64,000 bases of DNA, taken from positions 86,796,560 through 86,860,559 of the forward strand of contig BSWB01000002.1 of NCBI GenBank assembly GCA_033239125.1, read 5' to 3'. The position numbers and the translations under genes are program-made. The notes beneath the pieces are model-generated. The model saw only the letters and a program-made list of their open reading frames with translations. It searched no databases and was not told the origin of the DNA. The stretch's first letter is position 1, and each line of letters starts with the position of its first letter. Of the stretch, positions 30,338 through 40,411 are shown piece after piece. The DNA comes from Fagopyrum homotropicum. Its lineage: Eukaryota > Streptophyta > Magnoliopsida > Caryophyllales > Polygonaceae.

Positions 30338-31839
30338 CGATACGGCGTAAAACCGTGGGTTAGCCGATCTAGGCACAATGATCCCAAATCCTTTAGAAAG
30401 AGATGAATCCGGAAGTTGACTAGGCGTGGGAAGGGAGATGGACGCAGGGAGATGTTGAGAAGAACCAAAGGGAATCAATGAAGAAGAACCGTGGCTGAAT
30501 AGCCAAGACCCCGCCTCGTGAATGCCCTCGGCCCGACCCCAATACAACCTTACACTAGCTCCGGCGGGACTAGCACAAAGAGGGACTCGTGAAGGCTCGA
30601 AGCACAAATCCACAAACGGTTGACACAAATAAACTCAACCAAGCAAACACAACAATGCCAACCAAAAACTCTCTCGTTCTTTGATTGATTTTATGAAGAA
30701 AATTACAATGTGCAATTCTTAGCTAAAACTGATCTATCAACTTAGGCAGCTAAAGAGACTATGGGCCGTTTGGTTTGAACTCCGGAATCGGAAACGGAAT
30801 GGAAACGAATCTAGTTAATACGTATACCATTGTTCATTAAAGTTTTTGGAATCATTCGTTATGGTTTGAAGGAATTGGAGTAGAGTTTGATTACTTTTGA
30901 TACCCTATAGGGTAAAACAATGTGGGGAAACAAGTACATTTTGCATTAATCCACAAGGAATGATTCCACAAAATTTCATGAATGATGATATACAAATGGG
31001 CTAAATTCATTTCCATTCCGTTTCCGTTTCTGGAGTTGGAACCAAACGGGCCCAATATATAGACTCTTTTTTATCTAGACAAAAAATAAAAAGAAAACTA
31101 AATACATTGGTGGGAGGAGATAACAAGAGAGCTCCCACAAATGTAGCTAAAAGTCTAACAAAACAAGCTAACACCATAACAATAGGCTAACTTCTCCAAG
31201 GAACCCGTGGTAACCGGGCGGGTTTTAGGGCCCAGCTGGGCGGCCCGGCGGAGAGGCATGGATACCATTTCGGGCAGCCTGGGAGGCTAGAGACGCCGAG
31301 CTTGACAGCCACTCCGGGCGGGGAGATTGAGTCCTTGTCGAGATGGCGTCGAGGAAGCCGACAACGCCTTTGGGGAATGAGGAATCACCGGTGTTGGCGT
31401 CGGGTTAGGCACGACGTGTATCGGCAAGGCTAGACGGGAATTAGGGTTCACGCCAGATGGGTCGAGGGAGGTCGGGCGGAGTTTAGGGTTTCCCATGCTT
31501 GCTTTTTCGTCTCCCATGCTTGCTTGTCCGTCAACCTTCACAACCGTGCCTACGTCTAGCTCGCTTTGTTCATTGGCTTGCTTTTCGTTGGCTTCATTAT
31601 CCAGCTTCTCCTCACGATGTTCCCACGTTTGCATGGCCTCTTCCTCTTGCATTTCAACCCCTGAAATCACCAAGAAATTAATAAGTGATTTATGAAAGTT
31701 AAATAACTCATGCATGGCGCCATGCATTAATACTTCCCATGACGTAACATCTTGGATCTCCTTAGCTCTTGCCCTAGTAATGGGTCCTTGGTCCCTCCCA
31801 TGTGAGTTGTGCATTGGTTCACATGATGGTCCTCCATCA
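30338..31839 (-). repeat. 3' LTR of D, with inserted MITE
   Basis: On the minus strand it starts TGATGGAGGACCATC and ends CCGTATCG. It is 1502 bp because a 291-bp MITE sits at 30763-31053. Without it the length (about 1211 bp) matches the 5' LTR (1195 bp). Just inside lies a purine-rich tract (AAGAAGGGGTGGA). Confidence 0.88.
30763..31053. mobile_element. MITE with long terminal inverted repeats
   Basis: The 291-bp insertion begins GGGCCGTTTGGTTTGAACTC and ends with its near inverse (GAGTTGG...CCAAACGGGCCC); the inverted ends extend some 45 bp. The D 5' LTR has the empty site (GACTATATATAGACTC). Flanks are TAT on the left and AAT on the right, a possible 3-bp duplication with one change, which would suit a PIF/Harbinger-type (Tourist-like) MITE. 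No transposase is encoded. Confidence 0.85.
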
Positions 31840-31910
31840 TCCACCCCTTCTTGGGAAGAATTCGACACCGAATTATTTCCTTGTTCCGATTCTCCTTCAT
31901 AGGGGCTCAA
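31287..31910 (-). CDS. LTR-encoded polyprotein tail of D
   Basis: The frame starts at the end of integrase (SPYEGESEQ) and runs about 184 codons into the LTR. It contains GPITRARAKEIQDVTS, then a helical Glu/Gln-rich stretch (EEAMQTWEHREEK) and a Pro/Ser-rich end. The tail is not like the A tail after its first 50 residues. It is separated from the integrase frame at 31916 by a small deletion. A second copy is read from the 5' LTR at 37607-38209. Function is unknown; in the CRM clade the region after integrase is thought to affect targeting. Confidence 0.6.
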   Translation of the reverse strand: MSPYEGESEQGNNSVSNSSQEGVDDGGPSCEPMHNSHGRDQGPITRARAKEIQDVTSWEVLMHGAMHELFNFHKSLINFLVISGVEMQEEEAMQTWEHREEKLDNEANEKQANEQSELDVGTVVKVDGQASMGDEKASMGNPKLRPTSLDPSGVNPNSRLALPIHVVPNPTPTPVIPHSPKALSASSTPSRQGLNLPARSGCQARRL

Positions 31911-31915
31911 ATCTC

Positions 31916-33064
31916 CTACGTTAAAAGTGGTGCTAACTCCATAGTTAAGTCTAACACATATGCGTTATCGTTAACTCGGTGTAGGATTTTGAATTGACCA
32001 TCACCCCGTGGAGCTAGCTTTGATTGACGCTTCGCCGGAAATCGCTCCTTCCTTAGATGCAACCAAACTAGATCGCCGGGCTGGAAAACCAACTTCCGAC
32101 GTCCCTTGTTATTTCTAGCTGCGATTTTAACTCCTTTCCTTTGAAGCTTAGCCTTGGTCTTTGCATGGACTTCCTTAATTGATTCCGCCTGTTCCAAAGC
32201 ATCAAAAGCTACTCGATCCTTTTGAGGAATCGGTAATAAGTCCATAGGAGTTAAAGGGTTAAATCCATAAACACATTTGAAAGGTGACAAAGAAGTGGAA
32301 GAATGCATGGTTCGATTATAAGCAAACTCGACATGTGGTAAAACGTCTTCCCATTCCTTGAGATTATCTTTCAAAATGGTTCTAAGGAGGGTCGTTGAGG
32401 TCCTATTGGTGACTTCCGTTTGCCCATCCGTCTGAGGATGGCTAGAGGTCGAGAATAGCAATCTAGTTCCCATTTTTCCCCAAAGAGTTTTCCAAAAGAA
32501 ACTCAAAAACTTGACATCCCTATCACTAACAATGGTCTTAGGTATTCCATGCAATCTAACTATTTCCTTAAAGAAAAGATTTGCGACATTATATGCATCA
32601 TCAGTTTTATGACATGGAATAAAATATGCCATTTTAGAGAATCTATCTACCACCACAAAAATGGAATCCCTTCCTTTCTTAGTCCTAGGTAGCCCTACAA
32701 TGAAATCCATACTTATGTCTTCCCAAGGAGCAATAGGCATCGGTAAGGGTGTATACAACCCGTGGGGTTGTACTCTAGCTTTGGCCTTAAGACATTCAAT
32801 GCACTTCTTAAGCATGTGTTCTACATCCCTTAACATATGAGGCCAATAAAAGTGGGTTTGCAACATGTGATAGGTCTTGTCCCTCCCAAAATGTCCCATT
32901 AAGCCTCCCTTATGGGCTTCTTCTACCAATAACAACCTAAGGGAACATCTAGGTATGCAAATTTTATCCACTTTAAACAAAAATCCTTCAAACAAAAAAT
33001 ACTTATCATAAGGGCCTCGTGTAGTGCATCTATGAAAAATCTCCCCAAAATCAGCATCATCCAC
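31916..33064 (-). CDS. pol: Integrase of D
   Basis: This 382-codon frame holds the HHCC finger (HKGGLMGHFGRDK, CIECLKAK), the catalytic core with D in MDFIVGLP, D in VSDRDVK and E in GQTEVTNRT, and the GPF/Y-like module (GDGQFKILH, with Pro-Phe changed to Gln-Phe). It is in frame with the upstream 779-codon frame apart from one stop at about 33065 (GAA to TAA). A small deletion near 31940 ends it before the tail. Confidence 0.85.
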   Translation of the reverse strand: MDDADFGEIFHRCTTRGPYDKYFLFEGFLFKVDKICIPRCSLRLLLVEEAHKGGLMGHFGRDKTYHMLQTHFYWPHMLRDVEHMLKKCIECLKAKARVQPHGLYTPLPMPIAPWEDISMDFIVGLPRTKKGRDSIFVVVDRFSKMAYFIPCHKTDDAYNVANLFFKEIVRLHGIPKTIVSDRDVKFLSFFWKTLWGKMGTRLLFSTSSHPQTDGQTEVTNRTSTTLLRTILKDNLKEWEDVLPHVEFAYNRTMHSSTSLSPFKCVYGFNPLTPMDLLPIPQKDRVAFDALEQAESIKEVHAKTKAKLQRKGVKIAARNNKGRRKLVFQPGDLVWLHLRKERFPAKRQSKLAPRGDGQFKILHRVNDNAYVLDLTMELAPLLT

Positions 33065-33070
33065 ATATAA

Positions 33071-35410
33071 TTATTTAATGTAAGTAAAACCTAGCATCCT
33101 AGAATCCAAAGTGGTGATCAAAGTGTATCTCCTAGATAAGGCATCCGCTACTACATTATCCTTTCCCTTCTTATACTTAATAATGTACGGAAAGGTTTCA
33201 ATGAACTCCATCCACCTACCATGCCTCCTATCTAGCTTATCTTGGCTCCTAAAGTGTCTAAGTGAATCATGATCGGTTTTCAAAACAAACTCTTGGGGCC
33301 AAAGGTAATGTTGCCATATTTTGAGTACTCTAAACAAGGCATACAATTCCTTGTCATAAGTGGAATAATTTAAGCATGCACCCTTCAATTTCTCACTAAA
33401 GAAAGCTAGAGGCTTACCATCCTGCATGAGGACGCCGCCAATAACAATGCCGGACGCATCACACTCAACCTCAAAGGGTTTAGTGAAGTCCGGTAGAGCG
33501 AGGAGTGGTACTTGGGCGAGACGTTTCTTGAGCTCCTCAAATTCTCTTTGTTGAGGTTCATTCCACTCAAAAGGAACCTTCTTTTTGGTCAAGGCCGTGA
33601 GTGGCGCGGCGATGGTGCTAAAATCCCTCACAAATCTCCTATAGAAAGTAGCTAGACTGTGGAAACTCCTTACTTCACCAACCGACCTAGGGATAGGCCA
33701 TTCATTGATTGCCTTAATCTTATCCTCATCCACTTGCAAGCCGTTGGCACTTACTACAAAACCAAGGAAAATGACTCGGTTAGTATAGAAATCACATTTT
33801 TTTATATTAGCATACAAGTATTCTATACGCAATGTAGCAAGCACATCTCTCAAATGATTTTCATGCTCCTTTAACGACTTACTATAGATAAGAATGTCAT
33901 CAAAGTACACTACAACAAATAAACCAATATAAGGTCTCAAAATATGATTCATCAATCTCATGAAAGCACTAGGAGCATTAGTTACACCAAAAGGCATTAC
34001 TAACCACTCATAGAGACCAAATTTGGTTTTAAAGGCCGTTTTCCATTCACCCCTTTCCCTCATTCTAATTTGATGGTAGCCACTCCTAAGGTCAATCTTA
34101 GTAAAAATTGTGGCCCCATGTAGCTCATCAAGCATGTCATCTAGACGTGGGATTGGATGCCTATACTTGATAGTAATATTATTGACTGTTCTACAATCAA
34201 TACACATTCTCCAAGTATTATCCTTCTTGGGTACTAAGAGGACAGGAGTGGCACAAGGACTTAAACTTTCCCGAACATACCCTTTATCTAGCAAGTCTTG
34301 AACTTGGTTCTGAATTTCCTGTGCTTCCTTAGGATTCATCCTATAGGCGGGTCTATTGGGAAGAGTGGCTCCGGGAATTAAATCTATTTGGTGTTCAATG
34401 CCTCTAATGGGCAGCAAGCCAGCCGGAACTTCCTTAGGAAAGACGTCCTCAAATTCGTCTAGTAGCCCTTGGATAGAACTAGGGAGTGTAATCTTAGAGT
34501 CATTAGGTACCGTCACTAGAGACTTACACACACTCATCATTAGCACATCCATAGAAGCATAGTTAGTGACATATTCATTCCTAGACTCAAGATAGCTACT
34601 TGTTGGTTGTACTAAAAGTGTTTGATGGGTTTTGTCCTCCTTACTCTTACGTCGTGACATTTTAGATTTTTGAGAGGCTCCTTGATCTACCCTCTTGTTC
34701 TCATAATATTCGGCTATTTGTAAATGCATCATAGGTTTAAGTGTTAAAGTTTGACCTTTATACTGGAAGCTATATTTATTAGAAAACCCATCGTGCACAA
34801 CTTTCCTATCATATTGCCATGGACGGCCAAGCAACAAGTGACAAGCATTCATAGGCACAACATCACATATAATAATGTCCTCATATGATCCTAATGTTAT
34901 ATTGACCCAAGTTTGCTTATTGACCTTAAGTTCTCCACACTCATTCATCCAATGTAGCTTATATGGCCTAGGGTGATAAAATGTAGGAAGTTGTAATTTA
35001 TTGACCATTTCAGTGCTAGCTATGTTGCAACAACTTCCCCCATCAATTATCACATTACACACCTTTCCTTTAATGCTACATCGAGTATGAAATAGATTTT
35101 CACGTTGGTTATCCTCACAAGGTGCTAATTGGACATGCAAAGTTCTCCTAGCTATCAAAGATTCACCCTGCTCATACTCAATGCAATCATCATTCTCATT
35201 TTGTTCATGATTATCAACTAATGCATTTTCATCATATTCCACGTCATCCTCACTCTCATATTGCCCTAGATGATTTATGATCAAAGTGCGTCTATTAGGA
35301 CATTCCCTACTCATGTGTCCTCTACCTTGGCATTTAAAACACACAATGTCCCTAGTTCTAGAGTTAGGGTTAGGAGTACTCCCTCGAGGACCACTTGAAG
35401 GCTCATTCAA
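33071..35410 (-). CDS. gag-pol: gag C-terminus, protease, RT and RNase H of D
   Basis: The 779-codon frame starts at the gag zinc knuckle (CFKCQGRGHMSREC, about residues 20-33), passes an acidic linker, the protease (IIDGGSCCNIAS), RT with YRHPIPRLDD, FGVTNAPSAF and YFDD, and RNase H (VECDASG, TDHDSLRHF, NVVADALSRR). It shows that gag and pol share one frame in this family. It has the T4 run at the protease to RT boundary, unlike A1 and A3. Confidence 0.88.
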   Translation of the reverse strand: MNEPSSGPRGSTPNPNSRTRDIVCFKCQGRGHMSRECPNRRTLIINHLGQYESEDDVEYDENALVDNHEQNENDDCIEYEQGESLIARRTLHVQLAPCEDNQRENLFHTRCSIKGKVCNVIIDGGSCCNIASTEMVNKLQLPTFYHPRPYKLHWMNECGELKVNKQTWVNITLGSYEDIIICDVVPMNACHLLLGRPWQYDRKVVHDGFSNKYSFQYKGQTLTLKPMMHLQIAEYYENKRVDQGASQKSKMSRRKSKEDKTHQTLLVQPTSSYLESRNEYVTNYASMDVLMMSVCKSLVTVPNDSKITLPSSIQGLLDEFEDVFPKEVPAGLLPIRGIEHQIDLIPGATLPNRPAYRMNPKEAQEIQNQVQDLLDKGYVRESLSPCATPVLLVPKKDNTWRMCIDCRTVNNITIKYRHPIPRLDDMLDELHGATIFTKIDLRSGYHQIRMRERGEWKTAFKTKFGLYEWLVMPFGVTNAPSAFMRLMNHILRPYIGLFVVVYFDDILIYSKSLKEHENHLRDVLATLRIEYLYANIKKCDFYTNRVIFLGFVVSANGLQVDEDKIKAINEWPIPRSVGEVRSFHSLATFYRRFVRDFSTIAAPLTALTKKKVPFEWNEPQQREFEELKKRLAQVPLLALPDFTKPFEVECDASGIVIGGVLMQDGKPLAFFSEKLKGACLNYSTYDKELYALFRVLKIWQHYLWPQEFVLKTDHDSLRHFRSQDKLDRRHGRWMEFIETFPYIIKYKKGKDNVVADALSRRYTLITTLDSRMLGFTYIK

Positions 35411-36500
35411 GGGCCGTGGTGTATTGGAAGGTGTAGAAGAACTTCTTTGGCCTTCTTGGCCCGTAGGTGCCGGTTTTCTCTCCTCCTTATGGCCTCCTTG
35501 ATCCCTACTTTGGCTAGGCAGCCGGCTCCCTTGTGATTTTCAGGCGTTGGACGTCCCATAAGGAGGCTTGTGTTCCCGGTTCCGCACCTTAGTCTTCCTT
35601 TCCACCTTGATTGCCAAGTGTAGCAATTGCTCCATGGTACTGTAAGGATACAATCAACTTCATTAGCCAAATTAGAGTTAAGAATACGAAGATACCTAGC
35701 CATAGTATTTTCCTCATCCTCTAGAACGTTGGCTTTCACCATAGCAACTTGCATGTTGGTGTAGGCTTCCTCAACGCTAAGAGAGCCTAGTCTCAAATTT
35801 TCCAGCCGTTGTCGAAGCTCTCGGGTATAGTGGGGAGGGACGAACCTAGCCCTCATTAGTGCTTTCATGTGCTCCCATGTGGTGATTTGAGGATCCAATG
35901 TTCGCACTCTTTCCTTTACCACGTGATCCCACCATACCAAGGCATATCCTTGGAACTCTAGGGCGGCTAGTTGAACCTTCCTAGGATCGCTGAAGTTATG
36001 ACACAACCAGATTTGCTCGACCTTAGTTTCCCACTCCATGTAGACATCGGGATCACACTTTCCCTCAAAGACGGGAATTTTGATTTGACTTTGCCAAGAC
36101 CGTCTTGTTCTTGATAAGGTCGTAGATTCTCCCGTTCTCGTTCTTGCCTCGGCTATTGGAATGGCCGATGGTAATCTTCCCAAGTATGATCCTCAAAAGG
36201 AGCTTCATTCCGACGCTGAAAATCATCAACAAATGGCGGCATGTTAGAAGCATTAGGGAGGACGTTGGAATGTATATTACCTTGGTCATGATGGCCTGTC
36301 TTTCTAGTCACGTGAGAGGGACCGCCAAACTCGTAGTTGGTTCTCAAAGGTGGCGTTCGAGATGGTGGGGTGCGTGCTTCCATAGACTCCATCCGTTTCG
36401 ATAGGCTAGCTACGGAGTCGGACAATTGCTTCAATAGGTTGAGCATCTCAGGCATGACGGTCTCGCTGCTAGTCTTGCTTGGGCTTCGGGACTTGGACAT
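35407..36500 (-). pseudogene. gag: gag of D, N-terminal and core parts
   Basis: ATG at 36500 gives MSKSRSPSKTSSE, then the coiled coil (LLKQLSDSVASLSKRMESME) and Pro-rich stretch. A stop replaces a Gln codon (CAG to TAG) near 36152, and one base is lost near 36090, after which the core follows (EGKCDPDVYMEWETKVEQIW, YALVWWDHV). A further frame change near 35540 leads to the zinc-knuckle frame. The number of breaks is small, so the element is fairly young. Confidence 0.8.
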
Positions 36501-36999
36501 GCTCAAGTGGACAAACAAAGAATTGATTAGTTTAGTAAAACAAAGATCTCACTTGTGTATCGCTCACTCACTCGTTGGTATTGACTCGCTTGTGGCTCAA
36601 GTTGTAAGGATCAAAACACCTCAAGATCACGATTTTCGAACCTTCTTAGCAACCCTTTGGGACTAGAATTGCCGAAACTGATGTTAGTGTCGGAGATGGA
36701 TCAAGACACCCCTAACCGGAGTATTGACCGTTGGGTTAGTGTAGGTGTGATGGTTTGAGGTTTGAATGAAGAAGTACTCACTAAAAGGGGACCTTTCCTT
36801 GTGCTTGGTGGTGGATTAATGAAAGAGCCGGCACTTTTTTTTTTTTGTATGTGCGCCTCTCCTCAAGATGTTGACCGGACCCTAAGAAACTTTTGGCTTT
36901 GATTTTGATCACTTCAAGCACAAGTCCAGCCACAATTAGTTTAAGCAAAAAGTGAAATGACTAAGCAAAGAAAAGGAAATGATCAATTGTACCAACTGA

Positions 37000-37011
37000 G
37001 CTCTGATACCA
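37000..37011 (-). promoter_or_regulatory. Primer binding site of D
   Basis: On the minus strand TGGTATCAGAGC begins two bases inside the 5' LTR and continues TCAGTTGG. It is a perfect plant tRNA-iMet type site. Confidence 0.9.
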
Positions 37012-37013
37012 AC

Positions 37014-38208
37014 TGATACGGCATAAAACCGTGGGTTAGCCGATCTAGGCACAATGATCCCAAATCCTTTGGAAAGAGATGAATCCGGAAGTGGACTAGG
37101 CGTGGGAAGGGAGATGGACGCAGGGAGATGTTGAGAAGAACCAAAGGGAATCAATGAAGAAGAACTGTGGCTGAATAGCCAAGAACCCGCCTCGTGAATG
37201 CCCTCGATCCAACCCCAATACAACCTTACACTAGCTCCGGCGGGACTAGCACAAAGAGGGACTCGTGAAGGCTCGAAGCACCAATCCACAAACGGTTGAC
37301 ACAAACAAACTCAACCAAGCAAACACAGCAATGCCAACCAAAAACTCTCTCGTTCTTTGATTGATTTTGTGAAGAAAATTACAATGTGCAATTCTTAGCT
37401 AAAACTGATCTAACAACTTAGGCAGCTAAAGAGACTATATATAGACTCTTTTTTATCTTGACAAAAAATAAAAAGAAAACTAAATACATTGGTGGGAGGA
37501 GATAACAAGAGAGCTCCCACAAATGTAGCTAAAAGTCTAACAAAACAAACTAACACCATAAAAATAGGCTAACTTCTCCAAGGAACCCGTGGTGACCGGG
37601 CGGGTTTTAGGCCCCAGCTGGGCGGCCTGGATGAGAGGCATGGATACCATTTCGGGCGGCCTGAGAGGCTAGAGACTCTGAGCTCGACAGCCACTCCGGG
37701 CGGAGATTGAGACCTTGTCGAGATGGTGTTGAGGAAGCCGACATCGCCTTTGGGGAAAGAGGAATCACCGTTCTTTGCGTCGGGTTAGGCACGGAGTGTA
37801 TCGGCAACGCTTGGCGGGAATTAGGGTTCACGCCAGATGGGTCGAGGGAGGTCGGGCGGAGTTTAGGGTTTCCCATGCTTGCTTGTTCGTCTCCCATGCT
37901 TGCTTGTCCGTCAACCTTCACAACCGTGCCTACGTCTAGCTCGCTTTGTTCGTTGGCTTGCTTTTCGTTGGCTTCATTATCCAGCTTCTCCTCACGATGT
38001 TCCCACGTTTGCATGGCCTCTTCTTCTTGCATTTCAACCCCTGAAATCACCAAGAAATTAATAAGTGATTTATGAAAATTAAATAACTCATGCATGGCGC
38101 CATGCATTAACACTTCCCTTGACGTAACATCTTGGATATCCTTAGCTCTTACCCTAGTAATGGGTCCTTGGCCCCTCCCATGTGAGTTGTGCAATGGTAG
38201 GATCATCA
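37014..38208 (-). repeat. 5' LTR of D
   Basis: It ends (minus strand) CCGTATCA next to the primer site and starts at 38208. It lacks the MITE. Near its outer end about 12 bp present in the 3' LTR start are missing. It encodes the tail seen in 31287-31910. Confidence 0.88.
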
Positions 38209-38226
38209 TGTTGTTAGGGTCCTATT

Positions 38227-38790
38227 TGATACGGGGATTAGCCGCGAAGAACGGATTTAGACGAACAACCTATTCTGAAGAATGAAGAACACGCAAAATT
38301 AACAAACATGGACAGCAATGAAAACGAGAAAACAGAAAGTAACAAGAAGAACCGAAAGGAACAATGATAGAACCCTTGGATTCGAGATCCAAGAACCAAA
38401 CCAGTGACGGTTCAACCCCGCTTCTTACAACTCCACACAATCGATCTGAGAATCGAGAGCACGAAGAGGATGCCTTTTTCGACTTGCAACACCAATCCCG
38501 AAGGAGATTGACATACTAAAGAACGAGAAAGCCTAATCACACACACAAACTCACAAGACAAGAATGATTGAATTCTCTTGGATTTAATTCTGAAATGATC
38601 TCAACAAAACTTGTATAAAACTTGTCTAACTACAAAAGAAGAGAGAAAGGCTTTATATACATACTAGGAATTTTCTTGTAAAACAGAAAAAAGAAACTAA
38701 TTACAATAATTACATTGAGAGAGAGTTAAATAAAGCCCAACAAACATAGAACACAATTGGGCCTAATTAAACTCTCCTATTCAGCCTCTC
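38227..38790 (-). repeat. B3 3' LTR, outer piece
   Basis: The minus-strand LTR end CCCCGTATCA lies at 38227. The piece stops at CAGCCTCTC where element E is inserted and resumes at 43759 after the repeated CTCTC. The middle pieces 43759-43833 and 51054-51133 and the inner piece 51724-51905 complete it. Confidence 0.88.
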
Positions 38791-39831
38791 TGATGTGGGG
38801 ATCAGCCGCGATGAACGGATTTAGACGAACAACCTGTTCTGAAGAAAGAAGAAAACACGAAATTAACAAACATGGACAGCAATGAAACGAGAAAACAGAA
38901 AGGGACAAGAAGAACCGAAAGGAACAATGATACAACCCTTGGATTCAAGATCCAAGAACCAAACCAGTGACGATTCGACCCCGCTTCTTACAACTCCACA
39001 CAATCGATCTGAGAATCGAGAGCACGAAGAGGGTGCCTTGTTCGACTTGCAACATCAGTCCCGAAGGAGATTGACATACACAAGAACGAGAAAGCTAGAT
39101 CACACTCACAAACTCACGAGACAAGAATGATTGAATTCTCTTGGATTCAATTCTGAAATGCTCTCAGCAAAACTTTTACAAAACTTGTCTAACTACAAAA
39201 GAAGAAAGAAAAGGCTTTATATAAATCCTAGGCCTTTTCTTCTAAAACAAAAAACAGAAACTAATTACAATAATTAAATTGAGAGAGAGTTAAAAAAAGC
39301 CCAGCAAACATAGAACACAATTGGGCCTAACTAAACTCTCCTATTCAGCCTCTCACGTCCACATACTTAAATGAATGTTCCAACCATGCAAATGCACACA
39401 CGTGAAGCCCCTTGTATATGATTTCAAGGCCTCCGTATGTCCTTTGAAATGCATCCTAAGGCCTGCCCAACAACTAGAAATACAATTTAAGCTCCATTAA
39501 TTATCTTGGATGGGATGTGTTCGTGGCTGATCCACAAGATGGTCCTTAGACTTGATGAAGGTGGACTTGGTTGAGCTTCATGGACCATGTTTAGGAAAAG
39601 AGCATCCATCTCAGCTTGACGTTTAGCTTGTGCTCTTGTTAGATAGAGTCCCTTGAGGTGGTGAAGATGGAGTTAGCTCAATCAATCTGAACTCCAAGTT
39701 GAGATGAACATGATGGTCCTTGGACAAGAGTAAGTTCAGTAATGCAATCATCTTAGAGCTTAACCCTTCATCAGCATCATGATGGACTTGGAATGTTGCA
39801 TCCATTAATTGGCTTGGATGTTCCCGCATCA
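38791..39831 (-). repeat. 3' LTR of E
   Basis: On the minus strand it starts TGATGCGGGAACATCC and ends CCCCACATCA (1041 bp). The first 170 bases are specific to E. The rest, including the segment coding for SSPPQGT and the TTTATATAAA box at about 39216, is of family B type. Confidence 0.9.
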
Positions 39832-40411
39832 TTCCCCCTTTGTTGAAAAGGATTTGTCCTCGAATCCAGGTCCTCTTTTCTTGCAAAGACAATGGTTGCT
39901 TGATCCCTTGCAATATCTCCTTCCAAGCTTGAACGCCATCTTCTTTCTGGAATCCTTGGTTGCTCCCTACAATCATAAGAGTAAACACACAATAAGGACA
40001 AGACACACAAGCATAAAAAAGATACTTCAAGTATTCTAGCCGAGTGGTAGAGAAAACTTCCCTGAAATACTCCTTATGCGCTCTCATGGACGGGTTGTAC
40101 ATCAATATGTCATCACTATAAATAACACATGTATAAACATAACGATCAAGCACATACACACTCAATGACATGGATAGGCTAGGTGGTACAGAGATTGTTT
40201 TACTAACTCTCATGCTCAGCTCATAATTCCACTTCGTAGAAACTCTAAAGATCATACAAATCTGTCCTAAAGACTCCAAACGAGTAGAATGTAACACATA
40301 GGCCGATTTAACCCTATAGTTATCAAACATTTTCACAACAGGGAACTTGTCTTTTATGTTCGTCCAAAGAACTAACCTATAGGGTCCAATCAACTCTAAG
40401 TGTTCATCCAA
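39623..40411 (-). pseudogene. E: frame with RT relic, ending in the 3' LTR
   Basis: The frame has a recognisable RT scrap, CVIYSDDILMYNPSMRAHKE with YSDD at 40109-40120 followed by YFREVFSTTRLEYL. It matches the B motif YFDDILIYSRSLEEHEEHLR and the residues after it. The residues before YSDD do not match RT in a way I can recognise. After the scrap the frame reads KRTWIRGQILFNKGG at the polypurine tract and continues into the LTR (MMREHPSQLMDATFQ). No catalytic domain could fold from this. It is a fossil showing that E came from an element with pol. Confidence 0.6.
39832..39845 (-). promoter_or_regulatory. Polypurine tract of E
   Basis: On the minus strand CAACAAAGGGGGAA directly precedes the LTR start TGATGCGGG. 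It is well formed and supports replication by reverse transcription despite the loss of pol. Confidence 0.75.

Larger units (their letters stand above)
30338..38208 (-). mobile_element. Element D, near-complete CRM-like Ty3/gypsy retrotransposon with target duplication TGTTG
   Basis: TGTTG flanks both ends (30333-30337 and 38209-38213), and the host B4 sequence is continuous across the element. It has 3' LTR 30338-31839, internal region 31840-37013 and 5' LTR 37014-38208. Gag, protease, RT, RNase H and integrase are all present, with a few inactivating changes. The internal proteins are very close to family A, but the LTR and the LTR-encoded tail are clearly different. The first base of the left LTR is C instead of T. 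Confidence 0.92.

Noticed and set aside
39623..40411. E frame as a working reverse transcriptase
   Set aside because: Only the YSDD region is recognisable; the other RT motifs and RNase H are absent.
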